A stretch of DNA of 64,000 nt from Peptoniphilus lacrimalis DSM 7455 (GTDB taxonomy: Bacteria > Bacillota > Clostridia > Tissierellales > Peptoniphilaceae). The notes below the pieces were generated by a model. The model saw only the letters and a program-made list of their open reading frames with translations, ran no database searches and was not told the DNA's origin. Location of the stretch: NCBI RefSeq assembly GCF_000378725.1, contig NZ_KB900370.1, positions 1 through 64,000 of the forward strand, given 5' to 3'. The position numbers and the translations under genes were made by a program. Below are positions 7,008 through 15,438 of the stretch, piece by piece (position 1 is the first letter of the stretch; each line of letters starts with the position of its first letter).

Positions 7008-9580
7008 CTGTAAAAAAAGTGCTTTTAAAATCCTTGGATAGCAAAATCAATTTAGATGATTTTGATGATGAAGGATTGTTTTATATTTTACCAACTGAAG
7101 ACAGCTTAATAGATAAGAGAGTAAATTATATTCATGATAAGGGATTTTTAAAAAACATTAAATTTATGACCTTTGATGCTTTATTTTTTCAAACTGCTCC
7201 TCCAACAAATCCTAATCCTTTATATAGTTTTTATGTCTTAAAGAAAATTTTAAGGAAATATTTTCCTAAAGAAGAATATTTTCATGATTTTTCTAAGAAT
7301 ATTTATGACTTTTTTAATGATATATTTGTTGAGGGAATAGATTTTTCAAGCCTTTTAACTTTTAAAGATACTTTTATAAAATCGCTTTATGAGGTAATAG
7401 AAGAATATGAATCATTTTTTGCTAAGAAAAATATGACCCTTTATAAGGCTTACAGAAAATCTATCTGCCAATTAAAAATAAAAACTTTAATAGTTGATGG
7501 TTTTGTAGACTTTAGATATTGGCATTTAAAATTAATTGAAGATATAAGCGAAAATTCTGATGTTTACATTCATCTGCCCTTTAACCTTAAAGAATTTAAT
7601 TTAATAGAAAAAAATCTTGAAATTTTTAAAAAGATGGGCTTTGAAATTGAATGTGATGATGCAAAAGAGCTTGATTCTTATTTAAAGGGGAAAAATATAG
7701 AGATTATCAAAGGGCAAAACTTTTATAATAATATGGTTTTTTCTTATATAAAAAAATCTATAAATGAAAGCTCCATAAAAAATCTTTCAATAATTTTAAA
7801 TGATAAATCTATGGGAGAACTTTTATATGCTTGCCAAGATTTAGAAGAACTTTCTTTTGATTTGGATAGGAAAATTTTTGATTTTATTGGCGACCAAATT
7901 AAAGTATATTTCAACTTTTTGGACAAAAAAAATAGGGATAATATAATGCTAAGGACACAACTTCACTATATACCTATAAGCCAAGATGTTGATAAAATCT
8001 TACAGATTTTATATATGAATAATTTTTCTAGAATTGAGGATTTTGATGAGAAGTTTAAGGATAATTTATTTATAGACAAAAATCATATTGGAGATTTTTT
8101 AGATTTTGTCGACCAAATAAAGACAGAAAAAATAGATCCCTATAATGATTTAGATTATTACATAAATTTCCTAAAAAATTTAGAAGATAAAATTAGAGAG
8201 ATTTTAGATAGGGATTTTGAAAATTTAAAAGATGCAGAGATTTATAGGGTAGGTAATTTATCCCTTGACCAGATAGATAAATTCATTAATATAGCAGATA
8301 GTTTTAAAGATATGTATGACAAAATATCCTTTAAAGAATTTAGAGAGATTTTGTTCACATATTTAGATTCTATAAGTCTAAAATCTTTGAGAAATTATGA
8401 GGGTATAAAAACAGCAAGTCTAGATAAAATTTATTACAGCAATAATGAAATAGGCATTTATTTATCTTATGATAAGAATAAAAATCTTTATAAGAAAAAT
8501 TTTATCTATAACGATGATAACATGGAAGACTTAAAAAGAATTGGACTTGTAAAAGATTATAATCAGATAGAACTTATAGAACTTATTTACAGGCTTTGTA
8601 ATGACAAAAAATCTATTTTTTTGATTAAAAATGATGAAATATCTAATTCTTTAAACCTGATAAAAACAAGGGGAAATATAGAAATCTCAACTTATGAAGA
8701 TAATTATATAAGTTCAGCTCTCAATGCTTACGAAAACATAAATAGAGAAGATGATTTTAAATTAGATTCCACAAATATATGTCAATTAAAGAGAATTTTA
8801 GAAAATAGGTCTTTTTCAGCCACAGATTTTGATTCATATGTAAAAAGTGGCAGAGATTTTTTGATAGAAAGAGTTTTTAAAATCGAAGAATATGAGGACT
8901 CTTTCAAGGAAGTCGACTATCTTAAAGATGGGTCTATCTATCATAAAATATTAGAAAACTATTTTAAAAATAGAAAAGTATATGATGAAGATTATTTAAA
9001 AAATTTAATTATGAAAGAAACTTTTCCAAAGTGTTCAAAAGTAGAAGATTTGAGTTTTTCCGACAAGTTTAAATTTATTAAAGATTTCTCATATCTTTTA
9101 GATATAGTAAGGGCAGATACAGATACAAATAGGATAAACAAAGATTTTATGCCTAAACTATTTGAACAGAGATTTTCTTTTGATATTGGACCAATTAATC
9201 TCGTAGGTTCCATTGATAGGATTGATGCAAAAGATGATGAAGAGATACTTATAGATTATAAATCATCTAGTTCGTCAACAAGAACGGCTGCCGATGTGTT
9301 CAATAACAAGTCCTTTCAAAGTGTAATTTACGCATTGGCAAGAAAAAATAAGGACAAGAAAATTGCTGGTTTTTATTATAAAATAATTAAAAATTTTAAA
9401 AATGTGCCAATTTTTGTAAATGAAAAATATATTGATAAATATGACAAGGGACGCTTTTACAAAAGTGATGATGAAATTAATGAGTTTCTAGATAATGCCA
9501 CCAATAAGATAATTGAATTATATAAGGACATGTGTGATGGAGTTTTCTATAATGAGGATGAAAAAAAGAAAGGGAATTAA
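7004..9580 (+). CDS. PD-(D/E)XK nuclease-domain protein, AddB-like
   Basis: The protein has 858 residues. The C-terminal region carries a PDDEXK_1-type nuclease core with Asp738 (GSIDRID) and Asp751-Tyr-Lys753 (IDYKS), followed by SFQSVIYALA, the arrangement seen in AddB/RexB and related recombination nucleases. The N-terminal 600 residues look like a degenerate helicase-like scaffold without Walker A, as in AddB. The C-terminal cysteines that form the iron-sulphur cluster of classical AddB are not present, and the protein is shorter than typical AddB. No addA is adjacent. I infer a partner in AddAB/RexAB-like double-strand break processing, but a stand-alone nuclease is possible. It overlaps the upstream gene by 4 bases. 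Confidence 0.7.
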   Translation: MTVKKVLLKSLDSKINLDDFDDEGLFYILPTEDSLIDKRVNYIHDKGFLKNIKFMTFDALFFQTAPPTNPNPLYSFYVLKKILRKYFPKEEYFHDFSKNIYDFFNDIFVEGIDFSSLLTFKDTFIKSLYEVIEEYESFFAKKNMTLYKAYRKSICQLKIKTLIVDGFVDFRYWHLKLIEDISENSDVYIHLPFNLKEFNLIEKNLEIFKKMGFEIECDDAKELDSYLKGKNIEIIKGQNFYNNMVFSYIKKSINESSIKNLSIILNDKSMGELLYACQDLEELSFDLDRKIFDFIGDQIKVYFNFLDKKNRDNIMLRTQLHYIPISQDVDKILQILYMNNFSRIEDFDEKFKDNLFIDKNHIGDFLDFVDQIKTEKIDPYNDLDYYINFLKNLEDKIREILDRDFENLKDAEIYRVGNLSLDQIDKFINIADSFKDMYDKISFKEFREILFTYLDSISLKSLRNYEGIKTASLDKIYYSNNEIGIYLSYDKNKNLYKKNFIYNDDNMEDLKRIGLVKDYNQIELIELIYRLCNDKKSIFLIKNDEISNSLNLIKTRGNIEISTYEDNYISSALNAYENINREDDFKLDSTNICQLKRILENRSFSATDFDSYVKSGRDFLIERVFKIEEYEDSFKEVDYLKDGSIYHKILENYFKNRKVYDEDYLKNLIMKETFPKCSKVEDLSFSDKFKFIKDFSYLLDIVRADTDTNRINKDFMPKLFEQRFSFDIGPINLVGSIDRIDAKDDEEILIDYKSSSSSTRTAADVFNNKSFQSVIYALARKNKDKKIAGFYYKIIKNFKNVPIFVNEKYIDKYDKGRFYKSDDEINEFLDNATNKIIELYKDMCDGVFYNEDEKKKGN

Positions 9581-9584
9581 AAAT

Positions 9585-10406
9585 ATGACAAAAATTTTAA
9601 CATCTAAAGATTTAAGAAAAAGATTAAAAGAAAAATTATTAGAAAAAATAGAAAACTTAAATGAAAAGCCGGTTTTAGCCATTATAAGATTAGGACAAAG
9701 ACCTGAAGATTTATCTTATGAAAAAGGACTTACAAAAACTTCAAAAGAATTATCCATACCTGTAGATATATATAAGCTTGAAGTGCAAACAAAAACGAGC
9801 CAATTAATTTCTTTAATTGAAAAATTAAATGAGGATAAAAAAGTTAAGGGGATTTTGATTTTTAGACCCCTACCTAAACATATTGATGAAAAAGAAGTTG
9901 CCCTTGCAATTTCTCCACAAAAAGACTTAGATTGTATAAATCCCATCAACAAAGCTAAAATTTATGATGGAGATGTGAATGGATTTATTCCGCTTTCACC
10001 TAAGGCAGCCGTTATGTTGATGGAAGATTATGGATACAACTTAGCTAAAAGAGCCTTAATTATAAATAGGTCGCAAGTTGTAGGTAAACCTCTTGCCATG
10101 CTCTTATTAAATAGAAATGCAACAGTTACAATTGCTCATTCTAAAACAGAAAATATAAAGGAATTAATAAAAAAATCAGATTACGTCTTTACGGCTATGG
10201 GAAAAATGAAATCTCTTGACAGAAGTTTCTTTACAGAAAAATCAATAATTATTGATTTATCAATTGGTATAGATGAAAATGGCAAACTTTGCGGAGATAT
10301 TGCTCAAGAAGATGTTAATGATTTTGTACAAGCTTATACACCAGTACCTGGTGGGGTAGGAAGTTTGACAAATTTACTTCTATTGGAGTCCTTAATTCAT
10401 GAATAA
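9585..10406 (+). CDS. folD: Bifunctional methylene-THF dehydrogenase / methenyl-THF cyclohydrolase
   Basis: From the ATG at 9585 (RBS AAAGGGA, 9570-9576) the protein has 273 residues; an upstream in-frame start at 9513 lies inside the previous gene and lacks an RBS. It interconverts methylene-, methenyl- and 10-formyl-THF. Visible signatures are KGILIFRPLP, NRSQVVGKPLAMLLL (nucleotide-binding region) and the C-terminal PVPGGVGSLTNLLLL. The active-site helix reads SYEKGLTKTSKE, so the lysine lies six residues after the conserved Tyr rather than the usual four. That is a variant of the catalytic Y-x3-K spacing. It overlaps the cyclo-ligase gene by 8 bases, forming a folate pair. Confidence 0.92.
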   Translation: MTKILTSKDLRKRLKEKLLEKIENLNEKPVLAIIRLGQRPEDLSYEKGLTKTSKELSIPVDIYKLEVQTKTSQLISLIEKLNEDKKVKGILIFRPLPKHIDEKEVALAISPQKDLDCINPINKAKIYDGDVNGFIPLSPKAAVMLMEDYGYNLAKRALIINRSQVVGKPLAMLLLNRNATVTIAHSKTENIKELIKKSDYVFTAMGKMKSLDRSFFTEKSIIIDLSIGIDENGKLCGDIAQEDVNDFVQAYTPVPGGVGSLTNLLLLESLIHE

Positions 10407-10935
10407 AAAAGAACTGAGAAAAGAATTTAAAAACATAAGAGATAATATTAAAAAAAGAGATCTGCTTTCTCATCAGATAGGAGAAAATTTATTTGAATCT
10501 GATTTATACAAAAATGCGAGGTCAATTTTTACCTTTATAAGTTTTAGAAGTGAGGTTGAAACTTTTGAAATTATAAAAAGAGCATTGGAGGATAAAAAAA
10601 TTGTAACAGTTCCAAAAGTTCAGGGAAAGGATATGAAAGTCATAAAAATTTATAGTCTTGATAATTTAAAAAGAAGTCCTTTAGGAATTTTAGAACCTGA
10701 AAATGATGATGAGTTTTATAATGTAGATATTACCCTTACACCAGGTCTTGCTTTTTCAAAAGATGGATACAGGCTCGGATATGGAGGAGGGTATTATGAC
10801 AGATTTTTTGCTAAATATAGGACAAAAAAAGTGGGACTTGCTTTTTATGACCAATTGACAGATAAAATTCCAAAAGAGGAATTTGACCAAAAGTTAGATT
10901 ATTTAGTTACAGAAAAAGGAATTATAGAATACTAA
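10399..10935 (+). CDS. 5-formyltetrahydrofolate cyclo-ligase
   Basis: The 178-residue protein shows the family's glycine-rich signature GYRLGYGGGYYDRF (residues about 130-143), an N-terminal KKELRKEFKNIRDNI helix and SFRSEVET. The enzyme converts 5-formyl-THF to 5,10-methenyl-THF with ATP, rescuing the storage or inhibitory folate form. Its product is the substrate of FolD, encoded by the overlapping upstream gene, so the pair forms a compact one-carbon unit. Length is normal. Confidence 0.93.
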   Translation: MNKKELRKEFKNIRDNIKKRDLLSHQIGENLFESDLYKNARSIFTFISFRSEVETFEIIKRALEDKKIVTVPKVQGKDMKVIKIYSLDNLKRSPLGILEPENDDEFYNVDITLTPGLAFSKDGYRLGYGGGYYDRFFAKYRTKKVGLAFYDQLTDKIPKEEFDQKLDYLVTEKGIIEY

Positions 10936-10960
10936 AAAATCCACTTTAAAAGGGGATTTA
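10936..10960 (-). terminator. Terminator between converging genes
   Basis: AATCCACTT pairs with AAGGGGATT (one mismatch) around a TAA loop. On the minus strand it is followed by six T, so it mainly ends the SGNH/MBOAT operon; on the plus strand the T tract is poorer. Confidence 0.65.
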
Positions 10961-11983
10961 CTATTTATTAATATTATAAGTTTTTAAATTCTTTAGCCAG
11001 TTCTTATCTAGAGATGAAGTATCAGTATAAAATCCATTTTTAAACATATAATTTATAAAGAGCTTGTTGAATTTTTCTGCTCCCTTGCTGTTTAGGTGAT
11101 AAAAATCATAGAAGTCATCATCTGTAAGATTCATTTGACTTTTATATTCATTAAAGTCCACAAAATCGACAGATAATTCTTCAAATTTTTTCTCCCAAAA
11201 ATTTATATTATTTTTGAAACATTTGTCATCGCTTATGGGAGTTTTTACAAAAATAAGATTTACATTATTTTTTTGGCACTCATGAATCATTTTATTTAAA
11301 TATTTCAAGTTAGTTTTTACATACTCATCATCCATGGCTAGTTCAATATGTTTTAAAATCTCAGCATTAATATTTTTATTGTCTTTGAAGGCTTGACTTG
11401 AATTTTTTAAAAGCACATATCCTTTTAAATAGTCCTTATAATCTTTTCTTGTGATATTAAAATCTTCTTTTTTTAATTCATCCCATCTGGAATGATATTT
11501 GATTAATGGTAAAAGGTTTTGAGCCTTATATTTATTAGGCACTATTTTTAAAATCATCATTAATTTATTCATACTCATAGGCAGATAGTCAAGATATGAA
11601 TGTATAATCGCATCGTCTTCTTTAATAAAAAAAATCAGCGCTTGTATATCTACGAAAATAATTTTAGGTTTATCTCTTTTTAAAACCTCTTTTAAATAAT
11701 AATAAGTTGCCTTAAAGGGTTGTTGTTGGGATGCAAATACATAAGATTTAATACCAGTGTCATTATAAATCATAAGAGGATTGAAGGAGCAATAAGTATG
11801 GCTTGTTCCCAAAAAAAACATTTGAAAATCATCTTTTTCATTAAAATATCCACCAATTTTATTGCCCATATCCCAAGGTTTTGACAGAGATTTTCTCATA
11901 AAAATTTCGTCAACTTTATACATTCCCAAAAGGACTAGACCAATAAATATTAATGATAATAAGATTTTTTTTAATTTTTTCAT
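10961..11983 (-). CDS. SGNH-hydrolase-like (DHHW/AlgX-type) protein, partner of the MBOAT enzyme
   Basis: The protein has 340 residues with one N-terminal membrane anchor (about 6-24). It carries an SGNH-type nucleophile block FLGTSHTYCSFNP (residues about 56-68) and a C-terminal DDFYDFYHLNSKGAEKF block, where Asp and His complete the probable catalytic triad. Proteins of this kind sit outside the membrane and work with MBOAT acyltransferases in O-acylation of surface polymers (compare DltD, AlgJ/AlgX, PatB). The gene lies 12 bases downstream of the MBOAT gene on the same strand, which strongly suggests a two-gene operon. The acceptor polymer is unknown. No dltA or dltC is nearby, so D-alanylation is not supported. 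Confidence 0.8.
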   Translation of the reverse strand: MKKLKKILLSLIFIGLVLLGMYKVDEIFMRKSLSKPWDMGNKIGGYFNEKDDFQMFFLGTSHTYCSFNPLMIYNDTGIKSYVFASQQQPFKATYYYLKEVLKRDKPKIIFVDIQALIFFIKEDDAIIHSYLDYLPMSMNKLMMILKIVPNKYKAQNLLPLIKYHSRWDELKKEDFNITRKDYKDYLKGYVLLKNSSQAFKDNKNINAEILKHIELAMDDEYVKTNLKYLNKMIHECQKNNVNLIFVKTPISDDKCFKNNINFWEKKFEELSVDFVDFNEYKSQMNLTDDDFYDFYHLNSKGAEKFNKLFINYMFKNGFYTDTSSLDKNWLKNLKTYNINK

Positions 11984-11995
11984 ACAACCATTTCC

Positions 11996-13444
11996 TTAAA
12001 ACTGAAAATATATAAACTGAGATTCTGAAAATCCTGGTCCATAAATTCCAAAAATTAAAATTCCAAAAATAAAGAACAAGTAAATAATCCATCTGATTGG
12101 AAGATAAATATTCTTAAGCGTATTTATCGGTTTTATTCCCTTATATTTAAGAAAATCTACTAATAATAAGATTAAAATACTTATCACAAGAACGAGTAAT
12201 TCATTATTAGAAAATTTAAGCGCAATTAAACTACTGTTAAAATCATATTTAGAAAAGTCAAAGGTGAAAATATTTTTTATAAATAAAATTGCATCCATTG
12301 TTGTAGACGCTCTAAAAAATATTGTAGTAAATATAAAAGCTAAATATGTAGCAATTATTCTTAAAGTGTTTAATAACATACCAGTTTTTTTCTTATGAAT
12401 CCCCGTTATGTTTTCAAAGATTATTAAAAGACCATTTATAAATCCCCAAACAATAAAAGACAATTCTGCACCATGCCAAAGTCCACTTGCTGTGAAAACT
12501 ATTAACAAATTTATATACTTTCTGAATTTTCCTTTGCGGTTGCCTCCCAAGGGTATATAAAGATAATCTTTAAACCACGAGGACAATGAAATGTGCCATC
12601 TACTCCAAAATTCAACTATAGATTTTGAAAAAAAAGGCTCCTTAAAATTATCCATTAAATCAACACCCAAAATTTTTGCTGAACCCTTGGCTATAATTGA
12701 GTATGAATAAAAATCACAGTATATCTGAATAGTGAACAAAAATGCTGCAAAGAAAAGGACAAGAGAAGAATAACTTTCAATTGAATTAAAAACACCATTT
12801 ACCACTATGGCAGCCCTATCAGCTATTACAAGTTTTAAAAAATAACCATAAGTTATAAATATCAAGCCAATTACCATATTGTCATAAGAAAATTTCCTAT
12901 TTTTCTTGATTTGTGGGAGCAAGTTAGTTGATCTTTCAATAGGTCCTGCTACTAATTGAGGGAAAAAAGATACAAAAAGAGCATAATTTATAAAATTTTT
13001 CTCGGCTTTTATATCTTTTCTATATACATCAATGGTGTAACCAAGAGCTTGAAAGGTATAAAAAGAAATCCCCACAGGCAATAGAAAATTTAAGTATCTT
13101 CCTACTGAGTGTATATGAAAAATTGCAAGTATATCATTCAAAGAATTAAGTGCAAAATTAAAATATTTAAAGAAAAATAATATGCCTAAATTTATTGCAA
13201 AACAAATAAAAACAGCTTTCTTCTTTTTTCTTTCGTCGTCAATATGTTTATCCAAATATATTCCTGTAAGATAGGTTATAACAATGGAAAAAACCATCAG
13301 AAAAGTATATTTTACATTCCAACATGAATAGAAAAATAAAGAGGCTAGCAATAAAAATATTTTTTTAGCTTTTCTAGGTAGTAAGAAAAAAATAATTACT
13401 ACTGAGGGCAAAAATAACAAGTAAGTTAAAGAATTAAATAGCAT
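11996..13444 (-). CDS. MBOAT-family O-acyltransferase (AlgI/PatA/DltB-like)
   Basis: From the ATG at 13444 the protein has 482 residues and about ten hydrophobic helices. This start has the strong RBS TGGAGG; an upstream ATG at 13459 lacks one. Family motifs are LPVGISFYTFQALGY, FFPQLVAGPIER, RWHISLSSWFKDYLYIPLGG (His about 284) and the active-site SGLWHGAELSF (His about 324). MBOAT proteins of this class move acyl groups across the membrane for O-acetylation of polysaccharide, peptidoglycan or teichoic acid. The downstream SGNH-like protein is the probable extracellular transferase. Which polymer is modified cannot be told from sequence. Confidence 0.9.
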   Translation of the reverse strand: MLFNSLTYLLFLPSVVIIFFLLPRKAKKIFLLLASLFFYSCWNVKYTFLMVFSIVITYLTGIYLDKHIDDERKKKKAVFICFAINLGILFFFKYFNFALNSLNDILAIFHIHSVGRYLNFLLPVGISFYTFQALGYTIDVYRKDIKAEKNFINYALFVSFFPQLVAGPIERSTNLLPQIKKNRKFSYDNMVIGLIFITYGYFLKLVIADRAAIVVNGVFNSIESYSSLVLFFAAFLFTIQIYCDFYSYSIIAKGSAKILGVDLMDNFKEPFFSKSIVEFWSRWHISLSSWFKDYLYIPLGGNRKGKFRKYINLLIVFTASGLWHGAELSFIVWGFINGLLIIFENITGIHKKKTGMLLNTLRIIATYLAFIFTTIFFRASTTMDAILFIKNIFTFDFSKYDFNSSLIALKFSNNELLVLVISILILLLVDFLKYKGIKPINTLKNIYLPIRWIIYLFFIFGILIFGIYGPGFSESQFIYFQF

Positions 13445-13513
13445 AAAACCTCCATTCAATTATTATAGCAGAAATTATTAATTATAAAAGATTATAAAAA
13501 ATTTTTAAAAAAA

Positions 13514-13558
13514 GTTGTATTAACAACAGAAATAATTGATAATTATTGTTAATATGAT
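13514..13558 (+). promoter_or_regulatory. Candidate promoter/operator of the GTPase-ABC cassette
   Basis: Two inverted repeats lie here: GTTGT-ATTA-ACAAC (13514-13527) and AATAATT-GAT-AATTATT (13531-13547). A -10-like TATGAT follows at 13553-13558. Outward-facing half-sites TTAACAA (13520-13526) and TTGTTAA (13546-13552) resemble halves of the redox-sensing Rex box but are in the wrong order and spacing. The function as operator is inference. Confidence 0.4.
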
Positions 13559-13587
13559 ATTAGAAATAATAAAAAGGGATGAGTTTT

Positions 13588-14736
13588 ATGGATATTAATC
13601 AAACAGTATATAAATTATGCACGCAAAATAAAGATTTGAGAGATTTTCTAATCTCTAAAGGATTTAATAATTTGTCTAGTGACACAATGTTTAATACTAT
13701 GGCAAAAATGATAAAGTTAAAAGATGCCTTAAAATTAAAAAATATAGATGCAGAGATTTTTCAAGAAGAATACAAAAGTTTTTCATCTAAAGTGATTGAA
13801 AATGAAAATTTTGAAAATAAAGATTCAAAATACACGATAGAAGGAGCTGTACCTTGTCCTATAAGAGTTCCCCTAATGGAATCTTTAAAAGACTTTTCTA
13901 CTGGCAAGGATATAGATATAGATTTTGATTTGAGATCAGCAAACCTTGGTATGGATTTTGTATTTGATAAGTTCAAAAATAAAAAGAAACTTCCAGACTT
14001 AATCACAACAGCTGGATTTGAATTAATTTTAGATGACAAAATTTATGAAGAGGTTAAAAAGTCTTATACAGATTGCAATATACCAATAAATGATGATTTT
14101 ATAAAAAGAGGGGTAGATTTAAAAGACCCTGAAGGAATTTTTCATATTTTAGGAATCGTGCCAGCTGTTTTTATTGTCAACAAAGAACTTTTAGGTTCAA
14201 GGAAGATGCCAAATTCTTGGGAGGATTTGTTGAGTGGAGAATTTGAAAATTCTATAACTATTCCTGTAGCAGACCTTGATATGTATAATGCAATTTTAAT
14301 TACAATATATGCTAAATTTGGTCTTGACGGTGTAAAAAAATTAAAGGACGGATTTTTTTCAAAGCTTCACCCAGCCCAAATGGTAAAGGCAGATAGGAAC
14401 AATGCTGCTTGCATAAGTATTTGTCCATACTTTTTTGCAACCATGATTTCATCAGATTCTCTTAAACTTGTATGGCCAAAAGAAGGGGCAGTAATTTCAC
14501 CAATATTTATGACTGCAAAAAAAGAAAGCCTAAAAAATGTAAAGGATGCAATTGATTATTTTACTTCTAAAAAAGTTGGACAAATATTTTCTTTCAACGG
14601 AAAATTCCCATCTACAGTAGTAGGAATTGACAACAATTTATCTGAAGACCAAAAGTTTTTATGGGCAGGATGGGAAATGTTAAATAATAAAAGAGAAAAA
14701 TTAAAAAGTCAAATTTCACAATATTTTGATTTATAA
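13588..14736 (+). CDS. Cytosolic substrate-binding-protein-like protein with N-terminal DUF1858-like domain
   Basis: From the ATG at 13588 (AAAGGG 9 bases upstream; an ATG at 13579 abuts that RBS) the protein has 382 residues. Residues 1 to about 65 resemble a DUF1858/ScdA-N-like helical domain. Residues from about 85 to the end look like the periplasmic iron-type binding-protein fold (for example AVPCPIRVPLM, then PNSWEDLLSG and DGFFSKLHPAQMV). There is no signal peptide or lipobox, so the binding-protein fold should be in the cytosol, which is unusual. Short cysteine motifs AVPCP and ACISICPY could bind metal. It is first in a three-gene cassette with a GTPase and an ABC ATPase and has no permease partner. 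Function unknown. Confidence 0.65.
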   Translation: MDINQTVYKLCTQNKDLRDFLISKGFNNLSSDTMFNTMAKMIKLKDALKLKNIDAEIFQEEYKSFSSKVIENENFENKDSKYTIEGAVPCPIRVPLMESLKDFSTGKDIDIDFDLRSANLGMDFVFDKFKNKKKLPDLITTAGFELILDDKIYEEVKKSYTDCNIPINDDFIKRGVDLKDPEGIFHILGIVPAVFIVNKELLGSRKMPNSWEDLLSGEFENSITIPVADLDMYNAILITIYAKFGLDGVKKLKDGFFSKLHPAQMVKADRNNAACISICPYFFATMISSDSLKLVWPKEGAVISPIFMTAKKESLKNVKDAIDYFTSKKVGQIFSFNGKFPSTVVGIDNNLSEDQKFLWAGWEMLNNKREKLKSQISQYFDL

Positions 14737-14750
14737 GTAAAGGAGAAATA

Positions 14751-15434
14751 ATGAGATTTATTACTTTTTCAGGACCTCCATCTTCTGGTAAAAGTTCTGT
14801 AATAATTAATACAATTAAAAATTTAAAAAAAGACGGTATAAAAGTTGGAGTAGTAAAGTTTGATTGCTTATATACTGATGATGACATACTATACAAAAAC
14901 GCAGGAATATTGGTAAAAAAAGGCTTATCCGGAGCCTTATGCCCTGATCATTTTTTTGTTTCTAATATTGAAGAAATTTTAAATTGGGCTAAAGAAAATT
15001 CTCTTGATATTTTAATAACTGAATCTGCAGGTTTATGCAATAGATGTTCACCATATTTAAAAGATATTTTGGGAATATGTGTGATTGATAATTTGTCTGG
15101 AGTAAATACACCTATGAAAATTGGTCCTATGCTTAGAAATGCTGACATTGTTGTTATCACAAAGGGAGATATAGTTTCTCAAGGGGAAAGAGAGGTTTTT
15201 TCATCAAGAGTTTTAGCTGTTAATCCAAGGGCAATAGTTATGAATATAAATGGTCTTTCTGGGCAAGGAAGCCTTGAATTATCTATGATTTTAAAAGAAA
15301 AATCAAAAGACCTTAAAGAACAAGAAAATTTAATTTTGAGATATCCCATGCCAACTGCTCTGTGCTCATATTGTTTGGGAGAAACTAGAGTTGGTGAAAA
15401 ATATCAATTGGGAAATGTTAAGAAAATCAGGTGA
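14751..15434 (+). CDS. HypB/UreG-like SIMIBI-class P-loop GTPase
   Basis: The 227-residue protein starts with a P-loop GPPSSGKSS (about residues 7-15). It has a switch-like ESAGLCNRCSPY segment, comparable to the ENVGNLVCP region of HypB, and the guanine-specificity motif TKGD. Two CxxC pairs are present: CNRC in the middle and CSYC near the C-terminus. Relatives are metallochaperone GTPases (HypB, UreG, CobW), which deliver Ni, Co or Zn to enzymes. The RBS AAAGGAG is good. It lies 14 bases after the binding-protein-like gene and 4 bases before the ABC ATPase gene. No hydrogenase or urease gene is nearby, so the client is unknown. Metal delivery is inference from the family and cysteines. Confidence 0.75.
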   Translation: MRFITFSGPPSSGKSSVIINTIKNLKKDGIKVGVVKFDCLYTDDDILYKNAGILVKKGLSGALCPDHFFVSNIEEILNWAKENSLDILITESAGLCNRCSPYLKDILGICVIDNLSGVNTPMKIGPMLRNADIVVITKGDIVSQGEREVFSSRVLAVNPRAIVMNINGLSGQGSLELSMILKEKSKDLKEQENLILRYPMPTALCSYCLGETRVGEKYQLGNVKKIR

Positions 15435-15438
15435 AAAT

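Noticed and set aside
9513-9584. Longer N-terminus for FolD
   Set aside because: The extension lies inside the nuclease gene, lacks an RBS and does not match FolD; the ATG at 9585 has AAAGGGA.
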